Shown piece by piece: positions 9,851 to 20,384 of a stretch of DNA of 64,000 nt. The stretch covers positions 2,728,001 to 2,792,000 of the forward strand of contig NZ_CP007212.1 in assembly GCF_001411805.1 (NCBI RefSeq), written 5' to 3'. The position numbers and the translations under genes were made by a program. Position 1 is the stretch's first letter; each line of letters starts with the position of its first letter. This DNA comes from Burkholderia plantarii (lineage in GTDB: Bacteria; Pseudomonadota; Gammaproteobacteria; Burkholderiales; Burkholderiaceae). The notes under the pieces are model-generated. The model worked only from the letters and a program-made list of their open reading frames with translations. It did no database searches and was not told where the DNA came from.

Positions 9851-9878
9851 GCGGGCGATACCGAAAACGACCGACATG

Positions 9879-9912
9879 AAAAAAAGCCCCGCGAACCGCG
9901 GTTCGCGAGGCC
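9879..9912 (-). terminator. Rho-independent terminator of the allA operon
   Basis: On the minus strand a hairpin CCTCGCGAAC / GTTCGCGGGG is followed by a run of seven T residues (A-run at 9879-9885 on the plus strand). It lies about 30 bases after the allA stop. It may also work weakly for the convergent GGDEF-EAL gene. Confidence 0.8.
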
Positions 9913-9940
9913 AGGGACGAAACGGCCGTTACGGGGACAA

Positions 9941-10453
9941 TCAGGCCGTCGCGTGATGCAGGGCCGCGTCGGTGAGCCAGAGCGATTCGTCGAGCGTCGC
10001 CTCGTTCAGGTTCACGCCCTCGCCGCCGCGATCGACGACGATGAAATCGCTCGTTTCGCCGAGCGCGATCAGCGGATGGTGCCAGACGCCCTTCGCGTAG
10101 TTCACGCCCTGCCAGCCGCGCGTGACGAACGCGCGAATCTTGGCGGGATCGAGTTCGCCGGCCGGCGCGACCACCACCAGATAGGGCCGCGCGTCAAGCG
10201 GCAGGAACGCCTGGCTGCCGAGCGGATGGCGTTCGAGCATCGTCACCTCGAACGGCAGCGCGCGCGGCTGACCGCGAAACAGGTTGACGAGCGGCTGGCC
10301 GCCGCCGTCGGCGACGTCGATCCTGGCGAGATCGTGGAAGCGGATCGTGGTGCCGAGGTTGATCGGGATCTGCCTGGCGCCGGCGGTCTCGATCACGTCG
10401 CCGAACGGCGCGAACGCGGCGCGCGTCAGCGCCTCGATGGCAAGCGTCTTCAT
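9941..10453 (-). CDS. allA: Ureidoglycolate lyase
   Basis: A 170-aa cupin-fold enzyme that splits ureidoglycolate to glyoxylate and urea. Recognised from the N-terminal [19 protein letters not shown], the [13 protein letters not shown] segment, and [10 protein letters not shown] followed by DFIVVDRGG, all typical of AllA. Normal length. Its start overlaps the stop of alc by four bases (ATGA-type), so the two are translationally coupled; it is the last gene of the leftward operon. Confidence 0.95.
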   Translation of the reverse strand: MKTLAIEALTRAAFAPFGDVIETAGARQIPINLGTTIRFHDLARIDVADGGGQPLVNLFRGQPRALPFEVTMLERHPLGSQAFLPLDARPYLVVVAPAGELDPAKIRAFVTRGWQGVNYAKGVWHHPLIALGETSDFIVVDRGGEGVNLNEATLDESLWLTDAALHHATA

Positions 10454-11463
10454 TGCTCGAGCGTGCCCCAGATGCGCAGACGCGACACGCCGCCGTCCGG
10501 GATGATGTTGAGCCGCACGTGCGTGACGGCGCCGAGCGCGGCCAGCTCCGACTCGAAATGATGCTGCTTGTCCATCTGCAGCTTCTGCTCGCCGAGCAGC
10601 TCGGGCCAGAACATCGCCTGCGTGACGAGCGAACTGTCGGTGCCGCCGCGCACATAGGCGGCCTGGATCGAGCAGCGGTCCGGATAGTTGCCCTTGAAGT
10701 GCGCGGTGTCGACCTCGATTTTGCGGATCACGCCCGGCTGCGCCAGCGCGACGATCGCCCAGTCGTTGCCGGGCTCGCGGCGGCGCCGCGTCTCCCAGCC
10801 GTCGCCCATGTTCACGCCGCGGCCCGGCAGCAGGATCGTCGAGGCGAGGCCGAAGTGCTGGTTGTTGGCGGCCACCAGATAGCCGCCGTTCTCCATCGCG
10901 GCCAGGTCGAACAGCTCGCCGCGGCCCGCGTCGCTCCAGTCGAGCTGCGGCTGGCCGTACACGCGCAGCCGCGCGATGCCGCCGTCCGGATACAGGTTGA
11001 GGCGCAGGTGCGTGTACGGCGCGGCGTCGGCCACTTCGACGTAGTGGTGGTGATTGCCCTGCAGCGTCGTCGACGGCACGATCTCGACCCAGCGCGTGTC
11101 CTGGTTAGGCGCGCCCTCGGCGACGTGGCAGGCCTCGACCGAGGCGGCCGGCGGGAAGTTGCCGGTGAAGTGGCTGGTGTCGAGGTCGAGTCCCTTGATC
11201 ACGCCGGGCCGCGCGAGCTTGACCACGCACCAGTCGTAGCCGGTGGTGCGCTTGCGGCGCGTTTCCCAGCCGTCCATCCACTTGCCGTGATCGTCGTACT
11301 TGCCGGCGATGAAGACGGCCGGCTCCGGATTCAGCATGCGCTCCTTCGGCGCGAAGAAGTCGTCGCTCGCCTCGAGCGCCTGCGCCCCGAGACGCGGATC
11401 GGCGAGATTCACGTAGCGGCGCGTGAATTCGGGAGCGTTGGGATCGAGCAGCGGAATGGCCAT
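10450..11463 (-). CDS. alc: Allantoicase
   Basis: A 337-aa enzyme that hydrolyses allantoate to ureidoglycolate and urea. It has the internal duplication of the family. Each half shows [18 protein letters not shown], a W-x-x-V/I-x-L-A-x-PGVI stretch, a DT(S/A)HF-G-(N/F)-P segment and a DGG(V/I)-RLR(V/I)-G motif. The start ATG at 11463 gives the expected length. Coupled to allA downstream; separated from uraD by about 110 bases. Confidence 0.95.
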   Translation of the reverse strand: MAIPLLDPNAPEFTRRYVNLADPRLGAQALEASDDFFAPKERMLNPEPAVFIAGKYDDHGKWMDGWETRRKRTTGYDWCVVKLARPGVIKGLDLDTSHFTGNFPPAASVEACHVAEGAPNQDTRWVEIVPSTTLQGNHHHYVEVADAAPYTHLRLNLYPDGGIARLRVYGQPQLDWSDAGRGELFDLAAMENGGYLVAANNQHFGLASTILLPGRGVNMGDGWETRRRREPGNDWAIVALAQPGVIRKIEVDTAHFKGNYPDRCSIQAAYVRGGTDSSLVTQAMFWPELLGEQKLQMDKQHHFESELAALGAVTHVRLNIIPDGGVSRLRIWGTLEQ

Positions 11464-11575
11464 GATGAAATCCTTGTGTACTGGGTTCGTGGAAAGCGCC
11501 GCCTCCGCGTTCGCGCGGCCACGGCGGGCGCCGCGACGACGCCGAAGGCCGTCGCGCGCCGGAGGGAGGCGCCGC

Positions 11576-12097
11576 TCAGGCGCCGATCAGGTCGTCGAGC
11601 CGGAAGCGCGCGATCCGGTAGATCTGCGCCAGGCTCTCGCGCAATTCCTCGTCGCGCGTGTTGGCCACGCGCGCCTCGAAGTTCGCGATGATGCCGTGCC
11701 GGTCGTAGCCGCGCACGGCGAGGATGAACGGGAAACCGAACTTCTCGCGATAGGCGAGATTGAGTTGCTGCAACCGGTCGAACTCGGCCTGCGAGCACTG
11801 GTCGAGCCCGGCGCCGCTCTGTTCGCGCGTCGATTCGGCGGTCAGCTCGCCGCGCACGGCGGCCTTGCCGGCCAGCTCCGGGTGGGCGTTCACGAGTGCG
11901 AGCCGGCGCGCCTCGCCGGCCTGCTCGACGAGCGCCGACATCGCCGCGTGCAGCGCGTCGACGCTGGCATAGGGCCGCCCGGCCGCGGCCGCCTCGGCGA
12001 CCCACGGCGAATGCTCGAAGATGCCCGACAGCGCGGCGACGAATGCCTCGTTCGCCATGTCGTTCAGTTCTGCCAACGTGTAGTGCATCGCCTTCAT
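11576..12097 (-). CDS. uraD: OHCU decarboxylase
   Basis: A 173-aa 2-oxo-4-hydroxy-4-carboxy-5-ureidoimidazoline decarboxylase. It turns OHCU into S-allantoin after uraH. Key motifs are [11 protein letters not shown], with the catalytic His at about residue 72, and the C-terminal [26 protein letters not shown]. The start at 12097 (MKAMHYTL) overlaps the puuE stop by four bases; MHYTL at 12088 is a possible alternative. All the genes for urate to ureidoglycolate are thus within 7.5 kb. Confidence 0.94.
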   Translation of the reverse strand: MKAMHYTLAELNDMANEAFVAALSGIFEHSPWVAEAAAAGRPYASVDALHAAMSALVEQAGEARRLALVNAHPELAGKAAVRGELTAESTREQSGAGLDQCSQAEFDRLQQLNLAYREKFGFPFILAVRGYDRHGIIANFEARVANTRDEELRESLAQIYRIARFRLDDLIGA

Positions 12098-13047
12098 GCC
12101 GCCCCTTCGCCTTGGTGATTGGTGGAATACGGATGGTGCTCGCGCCAGTGGCGCGCGATGTCGACGCGGCGCGTGACCCACACGCGGTCGTGCCGCTCGA
12201 GGTGATCGAGGAAGCGCTGCAGCGCGCGGAACCGCCCCGGCCGGCCGAGTAGCCGGCAGTGCATGCCGATCGACAGCATCTTCGGCGCCTCGTCGCCCTC
12301 TTCGTAGAGCACGTCGAACGCGTCGCGCAGGTACTGGAAGAAGTGATCGGCGGTGTTGAAGCCCTGCGGCGTCGCGAAACGCATGTCGTTGGTGTCGAGC
12401 GTGTACGGCACGATCAGTTGCGGCACGCTCGCGCCGCCCGTGACGGCCACGTCCATCCAGAACGGCAGGTCGTCGCCGTAGTAGTCGGAGTCGTACAGGA
12501 AGCCGCCGTGTTCGGCCACCAGGCGGTGCGTGTTCGGGCTGTCGCGGCCCGTGTACCAGCCGAGCGGACGCAGGCCCGTGACGCGCTCGATCGCCTCCAT
12601 GCCGAGCCGCATGTGCTCGGCCTCGCGCTCGGGCGTGGCGTCCTGATAGTGGATCCAGCGCCAGCCGTGGCAGGCGATCTCGTGGCCCAGTTCGACGAAC
12701 GCGCGCGCGAGCTCGGGATGCCGCTCGATCGCCATGCCGACGCCGAACACCGTGAGCGGCAGCGCACGCTTCTCGAACTCGCGCAGGATCCGCCAGACGC
12801 CCGCGCGCGAGCCGTATTCGTAGATCGATTCCATGCTCATGTGGCGCGCCGGATAGGCCGCCGCGCCGACGATCTCGGACAGGAACTGCTCGGAGGCCGG
12901 GTCGCCGTGCAGCACGCAGTTCTCGCCGCCTTCCTCGTAATTGAGCACGAACTGCACGGCGACGCGCGCGCGGCCCGGCCAGTTCGCCTGCACCGGATGC
13001 CGGCCGTAGCCGATCAGGTCGCGCGGATAGTGGGAATCGTGGGACAT
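12094..13047 (-). CDS. puuE: Allantoinase, polysaccharide-deacetylase type
   Basis: A 317-aa metal-independent allantoinase of the PuuE family. It hydrolyses allantoin to allantoate. It opens with YPRDLIGYGRHPVQANWPGRARVAVQFVLNYEEGGE, a family hallmark, then ESIYEYGSRAGVWRILREFE and HEIACHGWRWIHYQ of the NodB-like fold. It is not the classical zinc amidohydrolase AllB, consistent with the PuuD-type pathway. Translationally coupled to uraD. Confidence 0.95.
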   Translation of the reverse strand: MSHDSHYPRDLIGYGRHPVQANWPGRARVAVQFVLNYEEGGENCVLHGDPASEQFLSEIVGAAAYPARHMSMESIYEYGSRAGVWRILREFEKRALPLTVFGVGMAIERHPELARAFVELGHEIACHGWRWIHYQDATPEREAEHMRLGMEAIERVTGLRPLGWYTGRDSPNTHRLVAEHGGFLYDSDYYGDDLPFWMDVAVTGGASVPQLIVPYTLDTNDMRFATPQGFNTADHFFQYLRDAFDVLYEEGDEAPKMLSIGMHCRLLGRPGRFRALQRFLDHLERHDRVWVTRRVDIARHWREHHPYSTNHQGEGAA

Positions 13048-13206
13048 GGTTGGATGCGAAGGTGGACCCGTATCAATGGGGCTCGCATCGGCGGCGGCAG
13101 CGGCGGCGGTGAGGCTGGCGGCGCGCCGGACGGCGCCGATGCGAGGGTTGGGCCAGTGTAGCGAAAAGGGTTCGGGGCGCCCATACAGCCGGGCCGATAG
13201 TGCGTG

Positions 13207-14082
13207 TCACACCGGGTGTATATGCACCGGCGGCGGGGCCGGTTCGGCGGCGGTCGCGGTGGTGATTTTCGCGGTCGCTTGCGTGGTCGCTTGCGCGCCC
13301 GTCCCGGTCGTCGGTTCGATCGCCGTCGCGCCGCCCGGCAGGCCGTCGGCACCGGGGCCGAAGCGCGCGAGTTCGCCGTCGTAGCGTTTCGCGAGCGGTC
13401 GCGCGTAGTCGCCGCGCTTGGCCGTGGCGAGCCGCAGCGCGACCAGCGCCTCCACCCACTTGACGGCCGCCGTCACGCCCTCCACCACCGGCGCGCCGAT
13501 GGTCTGCTCGATCTCGCGCGCGAACCCGACCATCCCCGCGCAGCCGAGCACGATCGCCCCGGCGCCGTCCTCGTCGAGCGCGCGGCGGCACTCGTCGACG
13601 ATCCGGCCCCGCGTCGGCGAGCCGGGCCGGTCGAGTTCCAGCACCGGCACGTCGGTGGCGCGCACGTTGCGGCAGAAGCGGCGCATGCCGTAGCGTTCGG
13701 CCAGCTCCCAGGCCATGCCGCGCGTGCGCGCGAGCGTCGTCACCACCGAGAAGCCGGGCGCGAGCACGCTCGCCGCGTGCATCGCGGCCTCGGCGATGCC
13801 GATCACCGGGCCGCGCGCGAGCTCGCGCGCCGCGTAAAGGCCGGGGTCTCCGAAGCAGGCGATCACGTAGCCGTCGAAGCCGTCGCGCTCGCCGGCCGCG
13901 ATCTCGGCGAGCAGCCCGGGCACGGCGAGCGCGTCGTCGTAACGGCTCTCGATCGAGGGCGGCCCCGACGGCGGGCTCACCGCCACCACCGCCGTCCCCG
14001 CGTTCGCCACCTCGCGCGCGCAGCGCCCCATCACGTCGGTCATGCGCTGCGTGGTGTTCGGGTTGATCAGCTTGATCTTCAT
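13207..14082 (-). CDS. Asp/Glu/hydantoin racemase family protein
   Basis: A 291-aa protein. Residues 1-245 match the hydantoin/Asp-Glu racemase fold: KIKLINPNTTQRM at the start, a first catalytic Cys in YVIACFGDPGL, and a second in IVLGCAGM. In this setting it may act as an allantoin racemase feeding puuE, which is inference. After residue 245 comes an unusual Ala/Thr-rich tail ending in VHIHPV, longer than family norms and probably disordered. The start at 14082 lies 14 bases after the permease stop, so the two are one transcript. Confidence 0.85.
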   Translation of the reverse strand: MKIKLINPNTTQRMTDVMGRCAREVANAGTAVVAVSPPSGPPSIESRYDDALAVPGLLAEIAAGERDGFDGYVIACFGDPGLYAARELARGPVIGIAEAAMHAASVLAPGFSVVTTLARTRGMAWELAERYGMRRFCRNVRATDVPVLELDRPGSPTRGRIVDECRRALDEDGAGAIVLGCAGMVGFAREIEQTIGAPVVEGVTAAVKWVEALVALRLATAKRGDYARPLAKRYDGELARFGPGADGLPGGATAIEPTTGTGAQATTQATAKITTATAAEPAPPPVHIHPV

Positions 14083-14096
14083 GGTCCCGTCCTCGC

Positions 14097-15590
14097 TCAG
14101 GGCCGCGCCACGATCCGGTAGAACAGGCCGCCCAGCAGCGCGCCGACGAACCACGAGAAGTTCGCGAGGCCGGCGAGCGCCGGCACCATCACGCACGCCA
14201 CGGCCAGCGCGGCGGCCGGCAGCAGCGCCAGCACCGCGCGCCGGTTCACGCCGCCGCGATACCAGTAGGCGCCCGTCTCCGACAGCGTGTAGAGGTCGTC
14301 ACGCAGCAGCCGGCCGCGCTTGACCAGGTAGAAATCGACGATCAGCACGCCGTACAGCGGCCCGATGAAGCTGCCGAGCACGTCGAGCGTGTCGTGGATC
14401 ACCGCCGGGTTGTTGAACAGGTTCCACGGCGTGATGAACACCGAGGCGACTGCGGCCAGCATGCCGCCCGCGCGCCAGCTGATGCGCCGCGGCGCGACGT
14501 TCGAGAAATCGAAGGCCGGCGACACGAAGTTCGCGACGATGTTGATGCCGATGGTGGCGACCGTGAAGGTGAGCGCGCCGAGGATCACGGCGGTCGGATG
14601 ATCGATGCGCGCGACGGTGGCGACCGGGTCGGTCAGCAGTTCGCCGAACACCGGCAGCGTGGCGGCGGTGGTGATGACGGTGACCAGCGAGAAGGCCAGG
14701 AAATTGACCGGCAGGCCCCAGAAATTGCCGCGCCGCACGGCGCGGAAGCTGGCGCAATAGCGCGAGAAATCGCCGAAATTGAGCATCGGCCCGGAGAAGT
14801 ACGAGACCACCAGCGCGATCGCCGTGAGCATCACCGGGATCACCTCGGCGCCGTGGTAGCGCACGCCGCCCAGGTTGATGCCGATGTTGCGCCAGCCGGC
14901 GCGCCAGACCATGTAGCCGGCCAGCACGAACATCACCACGTAGACGGCCGGCCCCGCGAAGTCGATGAACTTCTTGATGGTCTCCATGCCGTTCCAGAAC
15001 ACCAGCGCCTGCAGCACCCAGAGCAGCATGAAGCCGGCCCAGCCGAGCGCGGACAGCCCGAGCAGGCCGTGCTGATGGACGTCCGCGTAGGGCATCCACT
15101 GCGGCACGAACTTCAGCACCACCACCACCAGCGCGCTCGAGGCGAGATAGGTCTGGATGCCGTACCAGGCCACCGCGATCAGCCCGCGGATCACGGCCGG
15201 CACGTTCGCGCCGAGCACGCCGAAGGTGGCGCGGCAGGCCACCGGATACGGCACGCCGAGCTGCTGGCTCGGCCGGGCGATCAGGTTGCAGAGCAGGTTG
15301 ACGATGCCGATCCCGACCAGCAGCGACACCAGCACCTGCCAGCTCGTCAGGCCGAGCGCGAACAGGCTGCCCGCGAACACGTAGCCGCCCACGCTGTGGA
15401 CGTCCGACATCCAGAACGCGAAGATGTTGTAGGCGCCCCAGCCCTGTCGCGCGAGCGGCGCGAGATCGTCGTTGTAGAGCCGCTCGCTGTAGCGGCCCGG
15501 CACACCGGGGCCGCCGGCGCCGGGGTCCGCGCGGTTCGTCGGGTCCGGATGATAGGGAGGGCTTTCCGGCGCAATGCTGAACTGAGCCAT
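14097..15590 (-). CDS. NCS1-family purine/allantoin-type permease
   Basis: A 497-aa inner-membrane transporter with about 12 hydrophobic helices. The N-terminus RYSERLYNDDLAPLARQGWGAYNIFAFWMSDVHSVGGYVFAG is the strong signature of nucleobase:cation symporter-1 proteins (uracil, allantoin, hydantoin carriers), and later NFGDFSRYCAS and TPWNLFNNP support it. It heads the run racemase-puuE-uraD, so allantoin or urate import is the likely role; the exact substrate cannot be read from sequence. The start ATG at 15590 has GGAGATG upstream. Confidence 0.92.
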   Translation of the reverse strand: MAQFSIAPESPPYHPDPTNRADPGAGGPGVPGRYSERLYNDDLAPLARQGWGAYNIFAFWMSDVHSVGGYVFAGSLFALGLTSWQVLVSLLVGIGIVNLLCNLIARPSQQLGVPYPVACRATFGVLGANVPAVIRGLIAVAWYGIQTYLASSALVVVVLKFVPQWMPYADVHQHGLLGLSALGWAGFMLLWVLQALVFWNGMETIKKFIDFAGPAVYVVMFVLAGYMVWRAGWRNIGINLGGVRYHGAEVIPVMLTAIALVVSYFSGPMLNFGDFSRYCASFRAVRRGNFWGLPVNFLAFSLVTVITTAATLPVFGELLTDPVATVARIDHPTAVILGALTFTVATIGINIVANFVSPAFDFSNVAPRRISWRAGGMLAAVASVFITPWNLFNNPAVIHDTLDVLGSFIGPLYGVLIVDFYLVKRGRLLRDDLYTLSETGAYWYRGGVNRRAVLALLPAAALAVACVMVPALAGLANFSWFVGALLGGLFYRIVARP

Positions 15591-15741
15591 GACATCTCCT
15601 TGCCTGCCGCGGTCGGGCCGCGCGATCGTCGTTGAAATCGCGGCCCGCCTCGTGTCGGGCCGCGCCCGCGTGCGGCAGCGCGAGGCTGCCGCCAGCATCC
15701 GGTCAATCCGTCCGTTCGGCGCGGGCGCGGCGCGCGGGACG

Positions 15742-16446
15742 TCAGCCCGTGCCGCCGAACACGTCGCGCAGGTCGACCGCGCCCGGTGCGGGCCGGTCCA
15801 GCATTCTCAGTTCCACCAGTTGCAGGTGATGCGCCATCCGTTGCGCGGCCTCGCGCGCGTCGCCCGCCTCCAGCGCCTGCGCGATCCGCGCGTGCTCGTC
15901 GAACGAGCAGGAACCGCGGCCGTGCGATTCGTAGAGCGAGGACATCAGCGTCGAGCGCGCGACCAGCCCGTTCAGGCAATCGCAGAGCACGGTGTTGCCG
16001 GTCAGCGCGGCGAGCGCCGTGTGGAACTCGCCCGACAGGCGCACGCAGGCCGCGAAATCGCGCCGCTCGAACGCGCCGCGCTCGCGCTCGATGATCGCCG
16101 TCACGCCGCGCAGGCGCTTCGCGCCCGGCCCCGTCGCGAGGCGCTCGACCACCGCCTGCTCGATGATGCGGCGCATCTCGAACACCTCGTGGACGTCCTG
16201 CAGCGTCGGGCTCGCCACGAACGCGCCGCGGTTCGGCTCCAGGTCGACGAGCCGGTCGGTCGCGAGCAGCGCGAGCGCCTGCCGGATGGTGCCGCGCTTC
16301 ACGCCGAACACTTCGCAGAGCTGCGCTTCGGTCAGCTTCGCGCCCGGCGCGAGCCGGTGCTCGAGGATCGCCGCGCGGATTCGCTCGGCGATCGCCTCCG
16401 GCGCGCTCACGGGTACGGCGGTTGCCTTCTTCGTCATGTCTGCCAT
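15742..16446 (-). CDS. GntR/FadR-family transcriptional regulator
   Basis: A 234-aa regulator. It has an N-terminal winged helix (residues about 18-80; GAKLTEAQLCEVFGVKRGTIRQALALLA) and a C-terminal FCD ligand-binding domain (about 95-220; MRRIIEQAVVERLATG, FHTALAALTGN, EHARIAQALEAGDA). It precedes the permease and puu/all genes on the same strand and probably controls them. Two TTGTCAACAA palindromes upstream (16483 and 16625) match FadR-type operators and suggest autoregulation. Confidence 0.92.
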   Translation of the reverse strand: MADMTKKATAVPVSAPEAIAERIRAAILEHRLAPGAKLTEAQLCEVFGVKRGTIRQALALLATDRLVDLEPNRGAFVASPTLQDVHEVFEMRRIIEQAVVERLATGPGAKRLRGVTAIIERERGAFERRDFAACVRLSGEFHTALAALTGNTVLCDCLNGLVARSTLMSSLYESHGRGSCSFDEHARIAQALEAGDAREAAQRMAHHLQLVELRMLDRPAPGAVDLRDVFGGTG

Positions 16447-16707
16447 CTCGTTATGTTCAGCATCCTAGGGTGGACATAAATATTGTCAACAATTTATCCG
16501 GTCCATGTTGCACCGCATCCGGGCATGTCCTGGCCCGGATCGGGTGCGAATACGCGCCAGGCGAATGCAGTGGCGGCATTGCCCCCGGCTGCTCAAGCAT
16601 TGCGATGAAATCATGGGTTCTTTTTTGTCAACAAACTGGCGCCGGATTGGTGCAAACGGCGTTTGGCGACGCCAGTCGAGGCAGACCGTTAGTTGCTTAT
16701 TTGGACA
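16447..16707. promoter_or_regulatory. GntR promoter region with twin TTGTCAACAA operators
   Basis: Non-coding, AT-richer region upstream of the GntR gene. ATTGTCAACAAT at 16482-16493 and TTTGTCAACAAA at 16624-16635 share a 10-base core with ATTGT/ACAAT-type dyad symmetry. They are about 142 bases apart. They look like binding sites for the adjacent GntR/FadR protein. Confidence 0.6.
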
Positions 16708-16730
16708 CAAAAAAAGGCGGTCGCCCGCCT
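16708..16730 (-). terminator. Rho-independent terminator after ldcA
   Basis: On the minus strand GGCGG, loop GCGA, CCGCC is followed by a run of seven T residues (A-run at 16709-16715). It lies 25 bases after the ldcA stop. Confidence 0.7.
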
Positions 16731-16754
16731 CGTTCCGCAACCGCCGGCCGAAAC

Positions 16755-17696
16755 TCAGCCGGCCAGCACCGGATAGTCCGACAGGGTCAGGCGGAAGCCG
16801 TGTTCGTTCGCGACGAGCCGCGCCTGGCCGCCCACCGGCAGCGTCAGCATGTCCGGCACATGGCCGAACTGCAGGCCCGTGATGATCGGGATGCCGATCA
16901 CCTCGCGCATCTGGTCGATCACGGACTGCATGTCGTAGCCGTTGTCGTAGTCGAACGCGCGCGCACCGGTGAACTGGCCCAGCACCAGCGCCTGCTGGCG
17001 CGCCAGGATGCCGGCGAAATGCAGCGTGTAGATCATCCGCTCGATGCGGAAGGGCTGCTCGTTGACGTCCTCGATGAACAGGATGCCGCCCTCGATCTGC
17101 GGCATGTAGGGCGTGCCGACCAGCGACGCGAGGATCGCGAGGTTACCGCCCCAGAGCGTGCCCGCCACGTCCGCCGACTGCTGCTGCGGCACCTCGGCCA
17201 CGATCGTCGTGGACGGTTGCGTGAGCGTCGACCAGAACTGCGTCATGGTGAATTCGCTCGGCGTCTCGGCGCCGAAATCGGCCGACAGCATCGGGCCGCC
17301 GAACGTCTTCACGCGCGACTTCGCGAGCAGCGCGAGCTGGATCGCCGTGAAATCGCTGTGGCCGCACAGCGCGATCGGCTGGTCGCGCAGGCGGCTTTCG
17401 AGCCCGCGGTAGTCGAGCCCGTGCAGGATGCGCGCGGCGCCGTAGCCGCCGCGCACCGCGAGCCCGATGTCGGGCAGCGGCTGCGACGGATCGGCGAGAT
17501 GGTTCAGGTCGGCCGCGCGTTCGCCGTCGGTGCCGGCGAACCGCAGGTAGCGCCGCTCGACCGCGGTCAGGTTCTGCAGCACGTGCTGCGCGTTGCTGAG
17601 GCGTTCGAGCGCGCGCTGCACCGCGAGCGGATCGTGCGGGTAGCCGGACGGCGCCAGCAGGCGGATCGTGCGTGGCAGGGAAGAAGGATTCGTCAT
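16755..17696 (-). CDS. ldcA: Muramoyltetrapeptide L,D-carboxypeptidase
   Basis: A 313-aa serine peptidase of the S66 family. In peptidoglycan recycling it removes the terminal D-Ala from L-Ala-D-Glu-mDAP-D-Ala in the cytosol. Visible motifs are IRLLAPSGYP at the start, AVRGGYGAARIL, and the nucleophile elbow CGHSDFTA (Ser114). The catalytic Glu/His region follows in GILFIEDVNEQPFRIERM and LQFGHVPDM. Normal length. Monocistronic, with its own terminator. Confidence 0.93.
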   Translation of the reverse strand: MTNPSSLPRTIRLLAPSGYPHDPLAVQRALERLSNAQHVLQNLTAVERRYLRFAGTDGERAADLNHLADPSQPLPDIGLAVRGGYGAARILHGLDYRGLESRLRDQPIALCGHSDFTAIQLALLAKSRVKTFGGPMLSADFGAETPSEFTMTQFWSTLTQPSTTIVAEVPQQQSADVAGTLWGGNLAILASLVGTPYMPQIEGGILFIEDVNEQPFRIERMIYTLHFAGILARQQALVLGQFTGARAFDYDNGYDMQSVIDQMREVIGIPIITGLQFGHVPDMLTLPVGGQARLVANEHGFRLTLSDYPVLAG

Positions 17697-17766
17697 CGGC
17701 TCGCGGAGATAAAAGGGGTCAGCCCGGCTGGGATTGCCCGATTAGAGCCGCGCCGCCGCGACTGGT

Positions 17767-18806
<1,040 letters not shown>

Positions 18807-18984
18807 TCGGACAAGTCAGGGGCAATACGTCCTAGTGATTCTAACAGGGGATCGGGCAAGTGCCAGCCCTGTCGAGCAAATGCTCGACTCAGGTCATGGT
18901 GCATGACCGAAAGCCGCTATGCTGGTCCGGGAAGCGCGAACGCGCGTGCCGATGTCCGCGTCGGCGGCGCCTTTCAAGGGAGCG

Positions 18985-19134
18985 ATGACAGTGAGGCAAA
19001 CGATCATGCGGCGCGTCTTCCTGCTGGCGTGCGTCGCGCTAGCGCTTGCGCTGGGCGGTTGCGGCGTGTTCTGCAACGGTGCTGGCACCAACGGCTGGGT
19101 TGGCGGCGCCTGCGGCACCACGGTGCATTTTTGA
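18985..19134 (+). CDS. Small lipoprotein (49 aa)
   Basis: A short secreted lipoprotein candidate. A basic start (RQTIMRR) is followed by a hydrophobic stretch VFLLACVALALAL and the lipobox LGGC. The mature part is only about 24 residues with two further Cys and many Gly/Asn. The start could be ATG 18985 (AAGGGAG just upstream) or ATG 19006, which gives 42 aa. Function unknown; probably exported and lipid-anchored. Confidence 0.65.
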   Translation: MTVRQTIMRRVFLLACVALALALGGCGVFCNGAGTNGWVGGACGTTVHF

Positions 19135-19334
19135 TCCGGTTGGACGGACGCGAATGAGGTTGCGTGTCAAATTGACATATGGCGCCCCGATGCATGGGGC
19201 TGATTCACGGGACCCGGCGCGGCATGCGCAGTGCTCGGCGGCAGCCGGTTTCGCGCGCGGCGCGCGGCGGCCGTTCGAACCGCCGCCCCGCTGCTCCCCC
19301 GGTACGCCGGAGAGCGCGACGCGGCGGCCGGCGA

Positions 19335-19841
19335 TCAGCGCAGGCCCAGGTAGTCGAGCTTGCCGAGCGGCACGCCATTGTGGCGCAGGATGCCGTAGGC
19401 CGTCGTCACGTGGAAATAGAAGTTCGGCAGCACGAATTCCGTCAGATAGACCTGGCCCGAGAATTCGCGCGGACCGCTGCGCAGCGGCAGCGTGACCACG
19501 CGCGTCGCGCCGTCGGCGAACTGGTCGGCGCCGATCGATTCCGCGAACGCAATCGTCTTCGCGATGCGCGCCTGCAGTTCGGCGAAGGTCTTCTCGGTGT
19601 CTTCGAACGAGGGGACCGCGACGCCGGCCAGCCGCGCCACGCAACCCTTGGCCGCGTCGCTCGCCAGTTGCACCTGGCCCGTGAGCGGCAGCATGTCGTC
19701 GAACAGGCGCGCCGTGGTCAGCGTGTCGGGATCGATGCCTTTCTCGCGCGCATGGGCCTCGCCGATCTCGAGGATCTTCGAGAGATTGCGCAGGCCGCGG
19801 ACCAGCACGGGGATCGAAACGTCATAGAAGGAAACAGACAT
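19335..19841 (-). CDS. DUF1993 family protein
   Basis: A 168-aa protein beginning MSVSFYDVSIPVLVRGLRNLSKIL, with FEDTEKTFAELQARIAKTI and a C-terminal NFYFHVTTAYGILRHNGVPLGKLDYLG. This is the DUF1993 pattern, a DinB-like four-helix fold of unknown function. The start ATG at 19841 follows GGAGCC. The open frame runs on upstream, but that part is an unrelated remnant. Expressed alone. Confidence 0.88.
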   Translation of the reverse strand: MSVSFYDVSIPVLVRGLRNLSKILEIGEAHAREKGIDPDTLTTARLFDDMLPLTGQVQLASDAAKGCVARLAGVAVPSFEDTEKTFAELQARIAKTIAFAESIGADQFADGATRVVTLPLRSGPREFSGQVYLTEFVLPNFYFHVTTAYGILRHNGVPLGKLDYLGLR

Positions 19842-20384
19842 GAGGGCTCCTGGGATGGGAAGAATCCGCCGGCTTCGCGGCGTTCGGCCGACAGCATAAT
19901 GGGATTCGGCGAACGCCGCTGAGGCGCGCGCATCGATGCGGATAGAGAAGGAATCAGCGAGCCGGCACGCTGAACGGCGCAACGATGAAGCATCGTGATC
20001 GGCGCCCGGCGCGGCGCGAAACGCCGTCCACGGCAGGCCGACCGCGCACCGGATTTGCATCGGATTTGCACCGGGCTCGCGGCGGGCCGGAGCGCGATGC
20101 GAGCTCCAAGGTCGGCGAACCTGGCGAACCATGCGGGCGGATATCCCCCTCGCGAGCCGGATGGCGTTTGCCGGAACCGGCACGCATCCGCCACCTTGCG
20201 TCGCGCACGGCGCATGCGGGGCCGGGCGCCCGCCACGCTCGGAACCGTTCGCCGACCCGTTCGCCGACCCGTTGCCCGCTCGTCGCCCGCGGCGCCTTCG
20301 CCCGTCCCGGATCGGGCACGTGGCCGCGCACGCGTTCGGCCGCCCGCTTCCTGCCCGCTTCCTGCCTTCACGGCTCGTTCCCTT
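19842..20384. other. Intergenic region, no intact gene
   Basis: About 540 GC-rich bases between the DUF1993 gene and a decayed monooxygenase fragment. I see no intact gene or convincing site; direct repeats such as GCCGACCCGTTC near 20252-20275 are local. Confidence 0.4.

Noticed and set aside
7160..9877. 905-aa open frame antisense to the GGDEF-EAL gene
   Set aside because: Composition shadow of a GC-rich gene: long runs of Arg/His/Asp without domains, and the sense strand has full motif support.
14394..15635. 413-aa open frame antisense to the NCS1 permease
   Set aside because: Highly charged His/Asp/Arg-rich translation typical of a mirror frame.
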